From Methyloligella sp. (GTDB taxonomy: Bacteria > Pseudomonadota > Alphaproteobacteria > Rhizobiales > HXMU1428-3): a stretch of 64,000 bases of DNA. The position numbers were made by a program, and so were the translations under genes. Positions 56,891-64,000 of the stretch are shown here, one piece after another (positions within the stretch are counted from its first letter, which is position 1; each line of letters starts with the position of its first letter). The notes beneath the pieces were generated by a model, which did not search any database, was not told the DNA's origin, and worked only from the letters and a program-made list of their open reading frames with translations. Where the stretch lies: contig BQJJ01000003.1 of NCBI GenBank assembly GCA_021604645.1, positions 62,001-126,000 of the forward strand, in the 5' to 3' direction.

Positions 56891-59074
56891 TTAGTTTTCT
56901 GATGATTTTTCCCAGACGGTCATTTCTGACAAGGTATGTTGGTGCTTTCTTGCCGTTTCACGTATGGTGAAAGGGATGTCCTTTGGTTCTTTGATGAGCT
57001 TGAACTCAGGAGATAGCTGATCTGTTAGGCCTTCAAGCGTTGTGTAGTTTTCTCCCGTGTCAGCTTTGTACCCACCAATCCAATTTTCTTTAGGTGTGAA
57101 CTCCTCTAACCATGTGTAAGGAGATGTGAGGACAAGCAAGCCGCCAGGGCGAATGCGTGATTTTATCAGATTTAAAAATTTGGCTGGGTCATACAATCTA
57201 TCGATTAAGTTACCGGCAAAGACAAGATCGTAATCATTGAATTTTTCGACTAGGTTACAGGCATCACCTTGCATGAAGTAGATTTTGTTTTTCACTGCTT
57301 CATACTCATCGAAGTTTTCAAGCTTAACTTCTTTATAGGAGACAAGGTCACCTTGGTCCTGGATGACATAGCGCTGGGCGCCGTTGTTTTGAAGGTTGGT
57401 TGGCGGTTCAATGAGACGGACAGAGAAGTCAACAGCGTCGACATGATCATAGAGTTTGGCGAGCTCAAAAGAAGAACGGCCTGTTGCACAGCCAAGGTCG
57501 AGAGCGCGCTCTGTTTTATAGTTTGAGTTTTGCTCAATTACGGACTTTACTTCGTCGATGCAGGCAACAGGAAAGTTTGGAACATCAAAATATGTGTCGC
57601 CATAATGGAACTCGATATATTGCGAGACCATACTATCTGTTTCATAGATGTTCATTGTTGGTTGGCATAGTTCTTCACCTTCGATGTATCTTAGACCAGC
57701 GTGCTGGAAAAAGTGACGGCGGAAGGCATAACGGCTGTCTTTAATAGCGTAATTTCCCGTGGAGGCCCAGCAGCCGCCTTTAAGGAGATTATGCTTGCCA
57801 TCAAAAGTTGGAGTTGAGAAATCATCATATGCGGGATGAACTTTGAAGCCATCAAACCCATCAATTGGTGTTTCACTCCATTGCCAGGCATTGCCAATGA
57901 TGTCGAAAAATCCGCTTTGATGTTCGTGCTTGTTAACAGGGCAGGATGACATAAAGCCTTCAAGGTTGATGTTACCGGGGGCTTCTTCCCATGTGGTGAG
58001 GTCTGATTGCTCGAGTTCGCGCAGTTTGTACCATTCGGCTTCTGTTGGCATTCTTATATATTTGCCGGTTTGTTCTGATTTCCAATTACAAAAGGCTTTT
58101 GCTTCAAGGTAATTAATGTCTGCTGGCCAATCCCAAGGCATTGGGATGACTTCTAACATTGTGCGATATTGATAGGTGTCATTTTCTTTAAGCCAATAAA
58201 CTGGGTGCTCAGCTTTTTTATACTCAACCCAGCCCCAGCCTTCTTCATCCCAATAGGCTTTGTTTTGATAACCACCTGCTTCAACGAAGTGCATGAATTC
58301 TTGATTGGAGACGAGATATTTGGAGGCGTTGAAGGAGTTTATAGTGTGCTGCTCTATACCATATTCATTATCCCAGCCATAAAGAGCGTTGCATTGACCT
58401 TTGCCCAAAGTGATTTTTCCGCCCTCTACTGGCAAGAGTTCATTTGTGGGTGCTGTGCCTGTTTCTTTGCAGATTTTGCCCCAATAGTCATGGGGGTTGA
58501 CTAGTTTTAGGGGGAGTTCACGAATGAGGACTGAGGTGGTCTCGAGATGAATGCGCTCATGTTCAATGCCCATCATAATGATCCACATTGGACTGTCCCA
58601 GGTGATGGGGAGGGTGAAGTCTACGGTTTTGATAAAGCGATCAACTATGTCTCTTGTCTTGTCACGGTGGTTTTTTACTTCCTTAGGGGTTGGCCAATCG
58701 TAATTGGCTTCGTTTAAATCATCCCATGACATTTCATCTACGCCAACGGCGAGCATGGATTCTATTTTGGGGTCTGCACGCTCTGATATAAAGCCTGCGA
58801 CATTAAGTTTGTTGATGAAGAAAACGGATGTGTGGCCATAATAGAATATCAGCGGGTGGCGAAGGGTATTAGCTTTTGCGTAGTAAGCTTCGTCACCATT
58901 TAGGCATTCGAAGATACTTTCATAAAGACTGAAACTCGTGTGGAAATAATCTAGGATTTCTTGTCGTTTGGCTTCGACGTCTCCTGTGTCCAACGTGACA
59001 GTTTTGAGATTGATTGGTTTGTTGTTTGGCTCATTACTGGGTGAGGTGGACGCTTCTCTAAGCATTTGAGACAT
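56891..59074 (-). CDS. ovoA: OvoA: 5-histidylcysteine sulfoxide synthase/methyltransferase for ovothiol
   Basis: OvoA joins cysteine to the C5 of histidine with O2 at a non-haem iron, then methylates the product in ovothiol A synthesis. The 727 residues show all three domains. A DinB-like iron-binding domain has the ligands H81 (YYGHTSVFF) and H172/H176 in GIEHERIHLETT (HX3HXE). A formylglycine-generating-enzyme-like sulfatase-modifying domain (~215–460) has MPTEAEWYKLRE, NAWQWSETP, KGGCWAS and SRYAFRRHFFQHAGLR. A C-terminal SAM methyltransferase has RALDLGCATGRSSFELA (~517–533). The PLP lyase OvoB is not in the window. Confidence 0.94.
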   Translation of the reverse strand: MSQMLREASTSPSNEPNNKPINLKTVTLDTGDVEAKRQEILDYFHTSFSLYESIFECLNGDEAYYAKANTLRHPLIFYYGHTSVFFINKLNVAGFISERADPKIESMLAVGVDEMSWDDLNEANYDWPTPKEVKNHRDKTRDIVDRFIKTVDFTLPITWDSPMWIIMMGIEHERIHLETTSVLIRELPLKLVNPHDYWGKICKETGTAPTNELLPVEGGKITLGKGQCNALYGWDNEYGIEQHTINSFNASKYLVSNQEFMHFVEAGGYQNKAYWDEEGWGWVEYKKAEHPVYWLKENDTYQYRTMLEVIPMPWDWPADINYLEAKAFCNWKSEQTGKYIRMPTEAEWYKLRELEQSDLTTWEEAPGNINLEGFMSSCPVNKHEHQSGFFDIIGNAWQWSETPIDGFDGFKVHPAYDDFSTPTFDGKHNLLKGGCWASTGNYAIKDSRYAFRRHFFQHAGLRYIEGEELCQPTMNIYETDSMVSQYIEFHYGDTYFDVPNFPVACIDEVKSVIEQNSNYKTERALDLGCATGRSSFELAKLYDHVDAVDFSVRLIEPPTNLQNNGAQRYVIQDQGDLVSYKEVKLENFDEYEAVKNKIYFMQGDACNLVEKFNDYDLVFAGNLIDRLYDPAKFLNLIKSRIRPGGLLVLTSPYTWLEEFTPKENWIGGYKADTGENYTTLEGLTDQLSPEFKLIKEPKDIPFTIRETARKHQHTLSEMTVWEKSSEN

Positions 59075-59266
59075 CTCCGCTGATTTTGTTTTTAGAAAAT
59101 TAAATTTAATATAAGTTTATAAAACGGTATGACCACATTCATTGGATCACAATAATGTTATAAGTTTTTGCCCGCTTTACTAGATCTAGTCTATGGCTTC
59201 ACTATAACAAGTGCCTTTTATTTTTCCAGTGATGTTTTTCTAGTGGTCTTTGTTGTTTTTTCTGAA

Positions 59267-59734
59267 TTAATTGGGGATGTAAGATTGGGTGTCTTTCACA
59301 CAGCTTAAGGCAAACATGGAGCGCGTTTCTCTGATGCTATCTATTTTATAGAGTTTTTCCATGAGGAATTTCTGATATTCTTCTGTTCCGTTGACTGCGA
59401 TTTTTAAAAAATAATCATATTTACCTGATGTTAGAAATGCCTCGAGAACTTCTGGCATTTTTTTTATTTCCTCTGCGAAGTTTTCAATTGCGCCCTCTAT
59501 TTGTTTATCCAGGGTGATTTCCAGCAGGATGATTTCTGCAGCGCCAAGTTTGCGGTTATCTAAAACAGTGGTGTAGCCCTTGATAATTCCGTCTTTTTCC
59601 AATCTTTTGACCCGTTGCCAACAGGGGCTTGCTGAGAGACCGGCTATTTCAGCTAGTTGATTGCTGGTTAGCCTTGCGTCTTTGACAAGGGCTTTTAGAA
59701 GTTTTTTGTCAATTTGATCTAAGGGTTTGGCCAT
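59267..59734 (-). CDS. Lrp/AsnC-family regulator, probable BkdR
   Basis: The 155-residue protein has an N-terminal winged helix–turn–helix (LDQIDKKLLKALVKDARLTSNQLAEIAGLSASPCWQRVKRLEKDGIIKGY) and a C-terminal RAM ligand-binding domain (IILLEITLDKQ…FLTSGKYDYFLKIAVNGTEEYQKFLMEKLYKI). It is divergent from a branched-chain 2-oxoacid dehydrogenase operon, the arrangement of Pseudomonas bkdR, where this Lrp homologue activates the operon in response to branched-chain amino acids. The assignment to BkdR rests on that context. Confidence 0.9.
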   Translation of the reverse strand: MAKPLDQIDKKLLKALVKDARLTSNQLAEIAGLSASPCWQRVKRLEKDGIIKGYTTVLDNRKLGAAEIILLEITLDKQIEGAIENFAEEIKKMPEVLEAFLTSGKYDYFLKIAVNGTEEYQKFLMEKLYKIDSIRETRSMFALSCVKDTQSYIPN

Positions 59735-59953
59735 TGTTTTTCTCTGATATTTATTGATAGCTAACAGAATAATTAATTGATTTTTTGTAAATATGCAAAA
59801 TATTTGTTCACATTATGTTAAATATGCTGGATAAAAAAGATGCTTATTTTTCTCTTTTTGGTTTAAAATTTCTATTAATGGCGCATTGGCCTTTTGATCA
59901 AATTTAGCTTCAATTTGTGCGCCTGGACAAAAGAAATTAAGCGGAGGAAAATT

Positions 59954-61207
59954 ATGGCTGAACAGGTATCTTCTTACCCTGAAATTGCCCCACTCAAACT
60001 TCATGTGCCAGAGCCGGGGTGCCGGCCTGGAGATACGCCTGATTTTTCCGAATTTGAAATTCCTCGTGCTGGTGCTGTTCCCAAACCAGAACTCGATGCT
60101 TCTGCCGATGATATGCTTGATTTGGCGTTTTCGATTATTCGCGTTTTGAACAAAGAGGGGGAGGCAGTTGGCCCGTGGGTTGACGATTTGTCGCCTGATG
60201 ATTTGAAGCAGGGGCTTCGTCATATGATGCTGCTTCGTGCCTATGATACGCGAATGATGACAGCGCAGAGACAAGGTAAGACAAGTTTTTATATGCAGCA
60301 CCGCGGTGAAGAAGCTGTTTCTTGCGCGTTTCAGGTGGCATTGAAAAAAGGGGATATGAATTTTCCAACGTACCGCCAAGCAGGGTTGTTGATTGCTGGT
60401 GGCTATCCGATGGAAAAAATGATGAACCAGATTTATTCCAACGAGGCTGACCCACTGCATGGGCGCCAGATGCCGGTTTTATTCTCTGCTAAGGACTATG
60501 GATTTTTTTCAATTTCAGGAAATTTAGGAACGCAATATATTCAGGCGGTTGGCTGGGCAATGGCTTCTGCCATTCGTCATGATAGCAAGATTGCTGCGGC
60601 CTGGGTTGGTGATGGGGCAACTGCTGAAGGTGATATTCATTCGGCGATGGTTTTTGCGTCGACCTACAAGGCGCCGATTGTGATGAATATTGTCAATAAT
60701 CAATGGGCGATTTCGACGTTCCAAGGGATTGCGCGAGGAGGAGCCGGAACTTTTGCTTCGCGAGGCCACGGGTTTGGTATTCCTTCTGTTCGGGTTGATG
60801 GCAATGATTACTTGGCAGTTTATGCAGTTGCAAAATGGGCTGCGCTTCGTGCACGTAGTGGTTTTGGACCAACAATTATTGAATATGTGACGTATCGTGC
60901 AGGAGGGCATTCTAGCTCTGATGATCCTTCAGCTTATAGAGGAAGTGCTGAGGGGGCAGCATGGCCACTTGGTGATCCGATTGAGCGTTTGAAGCAACAT
61001 CTGATTACATTGGGTGCCTGGACAGAAGAACGACACGTACAGGCTGAAGCTGAAGTGATGGATGAAGTGAAGTTCATCCAAAAACAGGCGGAGGCCATTG
61101 GTACCCTGACCTCTGGTCATTTGCCGTCTGGGCGAGATATGTTTGAGGGGGTTTATGAGATCATGCCGCCGCATCTGGTGCGTCAGCGTAGAGAGGCAGG
61201 GTATTGA
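59954..61207 (+). CDS. bkdA1: 2-oxoisovalerate dehydrogenase E1 alpha subunit
   Basis: This is the thiamine-diphosphate subunit of the branched-chain 2-oxoacid dehydrogenase, which oxidatively decarboxylates the keto acids of Val, Leu and Ile. The 417-residue protein has a typical N-terminal extension (PLKLHVPEPGCRPGDTPDFSEFEIPRAG), YDTRMMTAQRQGKTSFYMQHRGEEA, the NYR-type segment, and the TPP motif GDGATAEGDIHSAMVFA…NNQWAISTF. C-terminal SDDPSAYR marks the phosphorylation-loop region of the family. ATG 59954 has a perfect GGAGGAAA. Start sites upstream lie in the divergent promoter region. Confidence 0.96.
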   Translation: MAEQVSSYPEIAPLKLHVPEPGCRPGDTPDFSEFEIPRAGAVPKPELDASADDMLDLAFSIIRVLNKEGEAVGPWVDDLSPDDLKQGLRHMMLLRAYDTRMMTAQRQGKTSFYMQHRGEEAVSCAFQVALKKGDMNFPTYRQAGLLIAGGYPMEKMMNQIYSNEADPLHGRQMPVLFSAKDYGFFSISGNLGTQYIQAVGWAMASAIRHDSKIAAAWVGDGATAEGDIHSAMVFASTYKAPIVMNIVNNQWAISTFQGIARGGAGTFASRGHGFGIPSVRVDGNDYLAVYAVAKWAALRARSGFGPTIIEYVTYRAGGHSSSDDPSAYRGSAEGAAWPLGDPIERLKQHLITLGAWTEERHVQAEAEVMDEVKFIQKQAEAIGTLTSGHLPSGRDMFEGVYEIMPPHLVRQRREAGY

Positions 61208-61209
61208 TC

Positions 61210-62223
61210 ATGGTACAAATGACGATGATATCTGCTATTCAAAATGCTCATGATCTGGCCATGGAAAAAGATGATCGGGTCGTCGTCTATGGCGAAGATG
61301 TTGGTTTTTTTGGGGGTGTGTTTCGCTGTACTGCAGGCTTGCAGGAAAAATATGGAAAAAATCGCTGCTTTGATGCGCCGATTAGTGAGAATGGGATTGT
61401 GGGCAGTGCCATTGGTATGGCGGCTTATGGCTTGAGGCCTGTGATTGAAATTCAATTTGCTGATTATATGTACCCGGCTTATGACCAGATTGTTAGTGAA
61501 GCGGCGCGCATACGTCATCGGTCCAATGGTGATTTTACTTGCCCTATGGTGATCAGGATGCCTTGTGGTGGTGGTATTTTTGGGGGGCAAACCCATAGCC
61601 AAAGTCCTGAAGCTTTATTAACTCATGTTGCTGGTTTGAAGACGGTGATGCCGTCTAACCCTGTTGATGCGAAGGGATTGCTCTTGGCGGCTATTGAGGA
61701 TCCTGACCCGGTTATTTTTTTAGAACCTAAGAGACTTTATAATGGACCGTTTGATGGTCATCATGAAAAGCCTATTGTTTCTTGGAGTAAGCATGAACTT
61801 GGAGCGGTTGAGGAAGATTATTATGTAACACCGCTTGGTAAAGCTGCTATTCGGCGCTCAGGTGAGGCCGTTACTATTCTTAGTTATGGGACGATGGTCT
61901 ATGTGGCAGAGGCTGCAGTAGAAGAAACCGGTGTCGACGCGGAAATTATTGATTTGCGAACGCTTGTCCCACTTGATTTAGAGACGATTGAAACTTCTAT
62001 AAAGAAAACAGGGCGCTGTGTGATTGTGCATGAGGCGACGAAAACATCTGGCTTTGGGGCCGAGTTAGCGGCGCTTGTGCAAGAAGAGTTGTTTTATCAT
62101 TTAGAAGCGCCTGTTGCACGTGTTACGGGGTGGGACACGCCCTATCCGCATGCGCAGGAGTGGGATTATTTCCCAAGCCCGCAAAGGTTGGGCCGAAAAA
62201 TCATCGAGACTTTGGAGAACTAA
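61210..62223 (+). CDS. bkdA2: 2-oxoisovalerate dehydrogenase E1 beta subunit
   Basis: The beta subunit completes the E1 alpha2-beta2 decarboxylase. The 337-residue protein shows MISAIQNAHDLAMEKDDRVVVYGEDVGFFGGVFRCTAGLQEKYG, FDAPISENGIVGSAIGMAAYGLRPVIEIQFADY, PCGGGIFGGQTHSQSPEALL and VIVHEATKTSGFGAELAALVQE. ATG 61210 is used, 2 bp after the E1 alpha stop; a TTG at 61204 overlaps that stop and would add two residues. Translation is coupled. Confidence 0.96.
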   Translation: MVQMTMISAIQNAHDLAMEKDDRVVVYGEDVGFFGGVFRCTAGLQEKYGKNRCFDAPISENGIVGSAIGMAAYGLRPVIEIQFADYMYPAYDQIVSEAARIRHRSNGDFTCPMVIRMPCGGGIFGGQTHSQSPEALLTHVAGLKTVMPSNPVDAKGLLLAAIEDPDPVIFLEPKRLYNGPFDGHHEKPIVSWSKHELGAVEEDYYVTPLGKAAIRRSGEAVTILSYGTMVYVAEAAVEETGVDAEIIDLRTLVPLDLETIETSIKKTGRCVIVHEATKTSGFGAELAALVQEELFYHLEAPVARVTGWDTPYPHAQEWDYFPSPQRLGRKIIETLEN

Positions 62224-62227
62224 AAAC

Positions 62228-63547
62228 ATGAGTTTGCATACGATAAAATTACCTGATGTGGGCGAGGGAATTGCGGAAGCTGAGCTTGTTGAATGGTCCG
62301 TTGCTGTCGGAGATGAAGTGAGCGAAGATGATGTGCTTGCTATTGTTATGACTGACAAGGCGGCGATTGAAGTTTCGTCAAGTGTTTCAGGCAAAGTGAT
62401 GTCTCTTGGCGGTGAGGTTGGTGAAGTGATGGCAATCGGATCTCTTCTCGTTGAGATTGAAATTGTAGCAGGTGAGGGTGTTGGGCCTGATGACGACGAC
62501 CTTCAAAAAGAAGAGCTTAAACCTGATGCTGTTGATGTAAACTTCAGTAAAGAAAAACTTACTGAAGAGGAAGCTGCTGTTATTCCTACTGTTGTTAAGG
62601 AGGAGAGTGCTCAAGAGCTTCTTGAAAGGTATGATGAGAATGTTAAAACGCTGAATGTTACTTCTACTCCCCATGATAAGGTATTAGCGTCTCCTGCTGT
62701 TCGGGCGAGGGCGAAACGACTTGATATTGATTTGGGAGGTGTGCCCGGATTTGGGCCTTTGGGGCGTATTCGGCACGAAGACCTGGATGATTATTTACTT
62801 GGTAATAAAGATTTTAAAATTAAACCTCAAATGCCTAGTCGACAATCGGAGGGGGATGTTACAGAAGTTAAAGTGATTGGTATGCGACGGAAAATTGCGG
62901 AACAGATGGCGCTTTCAAAGTCACGAATACCTCACATCACTTTGGTGGAAGAAATAGATGTGACAGCCTTGGAAGAGTTTCGCGCTGCTTTGAATGAGAA
63001 GTATTCATCGGTAAGGCCGAAACTAACTGTGCTTCCATTTTTGATGAAAGCTATGGTTGAGGCTCTGCACGAACAACCACAGTTTAATGCTCACTATGAC
63101 GATGAACATGGAGTTATTCGGCAGAACTCGCTTGTTTCAATCGGTATCGCAGCGCAAACGGACAATGGTCTTACGGTGCCTGTTGTAAGTGATGTTGCCA
63201 GTCGGTCTTTATGGAATTGCGCTGAAGAGATTGTGCGACTTTCAACTCTTGCTCGTGATGGTAAGATTGGTGTGCAAGATTTGGGAGGGGGGACAATTAC
63301 TCTTTCTTCTCTTGGCTCGCTTGGAGGGATTGTTTCAACGCCGATTATTAATCACCCTGAAGTTGCTATTGTTGGCGTTAATAAAATTGCGATGCGACCA
63401 ATTTGGGATGGAGAGGTGTTTAAACCTCGTAAAGTTATGAATTTATCTTCCGGGTTTGATCATCGGATTATTGATGGATTTGATGCTGCTGTTTTTGTTC
63501 AAAAACTTAAGACGTGCCTAGAAGCGCCTTACTCCCTTGTTGATTAG
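62228..63547 (+). CDS. bkdB: Dihydrolipoamide acyltransferase (E2) of the branched-chain complex
   Basis: E2 carries acyl groups on lipoate and forms the complex core. The 439-residue protein has one lipoyl domain (residues 1–78; lipoylated lysine in VMTDKAAIEVSS), a peripheral-subunit-binding domain (VLASPAVRARAKRLDIDLGGVPGFGPLGRIRHEDLDDYL, ~155–195) and the catalytic domain ending in SFDHRIIDG-like SSGFDHRIIDGFDAAVF. ATG 62228 with TTTGGAG upstream is used; an open frame back to 62114 overlaps E1 beta. No E3 (lpd) gene follows; the operon probably relies on a shared E3. Confidence 0.95.
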   Translation: MSLHTIKLPDVGEGIAEAELVEWSVAVGDEVSEDDVLAIVMTDKAAIEVSSSVSGKVMSLGGEVGEVMAIGSLLVEIEIVAGEGVGPDDDDLQKEELKPDAVDVNFSKEKLTEEEAAVIPTVVKEESAQELLERYDENVKTLNVTSTPHDKVLASPAVRARAKRLDIDLGGVPGFGPLGRIRHEDLDDYLLGNKDFKIKPQMPSRQSEGDVTEVKVIGMRRKIAEQMALSKSRIPHITLVEEIDVTALEEFRAALNEKYSSVRPKLTVLPFLMKAMVEALHEQPQFNAHYDDEHGVIRQNSLVSIGIAAQTDNGLTVPVVSDVASRSLWNCAEEIVRLSTLARDGKIGVQDLGGGTITLSSLGSLGGIVSTPIINHPEVAIVGVNKIAMRPIWDGEVFKPRKVMNLSSGFDHRIIDGFDAAVFVQKLKTCLEAPYSLVD

Positions 63548-63556
63548 GAATGTGGT

Positions 63557-64000
63557 TTAAGCGTTCATGAATGTATCTATTCTGCTTGAAACTTTTTCAT
63601 AATCTGAATAGCCAGTTGCAATGAGAGAGGCGCTATCACCTTTTATAAATAAGAGAGTTGGGAAGCCCTGAATGCCGATTTGCTGCACGGTTCCGAATTC
63701 ATGAAAGATTTTTTGTTTGGCTGTATCTGAGGAGAACTCTTTCATGAAGGTCTTCGTTTCAATGCCGAAGTTTGTTGCTTGAGTTTTGATCACATCATCT
63801 GTGGTGATGATGTTACCTTCTGCGTAGTATGCTTTCTGTAAGTGATTAAAGAAATGCAGAGCTTTTGAGCTGCCCTCTAATTCTCTTAAGGTGGCAACGG
63901 CGCGGCAGGCTGGTTCTGTGTTATAAATCCAGCCGAGTTGATCAAGGATGGTATGATCGAACTTTTGGCTTGTTCGTTTGTTGACTTCTGTCCAATGGTG
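63557..64000 (-). CDS. DsbA-family thioredoxin-like protein, 3' part (5' end outside window)
   Basis: The minus-strand frame is open to the window edge, so at least 147 residues are visible and the gene is longer; GTG 63793 is internal. The visible part reads YNTEPACRAVATLRELEG, ALHFFNHLQKAYYAEGNIITTDD, IQGFPTLLFIKGD and a C-terminal helix. GFPTLLF contains the cis-proline opposite the active site in DsbA-like folds (the COG3531 type, with an active site that would lie beyond the edge). The role is probably cytoplasmic thiol chemistry but cannot be fixed from this part. It is convergent with bkdB, 9 bp apart. Confidence 0.82.
   Translation of the reverse strand, partial: HHWTEVNKRTSQKFDHTILDQLGWIYNTEPACRAVATLRELEGSSKALHFFNHLQKAYYAEGNIITTDDVIKTQATNFGIETKTFMKEFSSDTAKQKIFHEFGTVQQIGIQGFPTLLFIKGDSASLIATGYSDYEKVSSRIDTFMNA

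Noticed and set aside
63557-63793. A complete 78-residue protein starting at GTG 63793
   Set aside because: The frame stays open to the window edge with DsbA-like sequence upstream, so this is the 3' part of a larger gene.

Overview
The window looks like chromosomal DNA of an alphaproteobacterium, most likely a marine member of the Hyphomicrobiales (Rhizobiales) or a close relative. The evidence is gene content: red-type (form IC) RuBisCO with CbbX, the DUF2066–PerM–HdaA–Ppk–Ppx block behind divergent purMN, an MlaEFD-type lipid importer with an auxiliary lipoprotein, a PlcP/glycosyltransferase lipid-remodelling pair, and intergenic palindromes starting with TAGAGCAT. By eye the DNA is AT-rich for this group (G+C roughly in the low to mid 40s, not computed). 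I see no phage, integrase, plasmid or CRISPR region; mobile DNA is limited to one MITE-like element and small palindromic repeats.

Layout: (1) 1–8463, a Calvin-cycle operon on the + strand: transketolase (3' end only), pgk, fba, cbbL, cbbS, cbbX, rpe, cbbZ, cbbY. (2) 8877–12383, soxX, soxA, ccdA and thiD, so carbon fixation sits next to part of a thiosulfate-oxidation system. (3) 12799–17389, an RND/COG1033 exporter, a small secreted protein and a FadL-type porin. (4) 17798–19651, plcP and a GT4 glycosyltransferase behind a candidate PHO box. (5) 19805–21619 (-), a CheZ-like phosphatase with a very long acidic tail. (6) 21743–23988, an MFS permease and a convergent dipeptide epimerase. (7) 24338–28317, an Mla-type lipid ABC transporter. 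(8) 28360–31539, a GNAT enzyme, ndk, a small S74-like membrane protein (-) and a cytochrome P450 (-). (9) 32001–46411, purN/purM (-), then DUF2066, perM, hdaA, ppk, ppx and a dnaJ-like gene (+), rnd (-) and aspS (+), with a MITE between rnd and aspS. (10) 46620–48811, an AEC permease, a small secreted protein and tRNA-Leu(TAA). (11) 49009–55575, a sensory cluster: single-domain response regulator, orphan solute-binding protein, TorS/phytochrome-style histidine kinase and a Cache chemoreceptor. (12) 55686–63547, an MDR oxidoreductase, OvoA (ovothiol synthesis), and an Lrp regulator divergent from a branched-chain 2-oxoacid dehydrogenase operon. (13) The 3' part of a DsbA-family gene reaches the right edge.

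Together the genes suggest a metabolically flexible bacterium: CO2 fixation possibly driven by reduced sulfur, branched-chain amino acid catabolism, phosphate-sparing membrane remodelling plus polyphosphate storage, chemotaxis, and thiol-based redox protection. The least explained parts are a dispersed palindromic repeat that sits against gene starts (near 7.7, 8.8, 27.6 and 47.8 kb) and may enter a reading frame, the solute-binding protein/kinase/receptor cluster, the acidic-tailed CheZ-like protein, the MITE at 44.1 kb, and an in-frame pentapeptide repeat inside ThiD.
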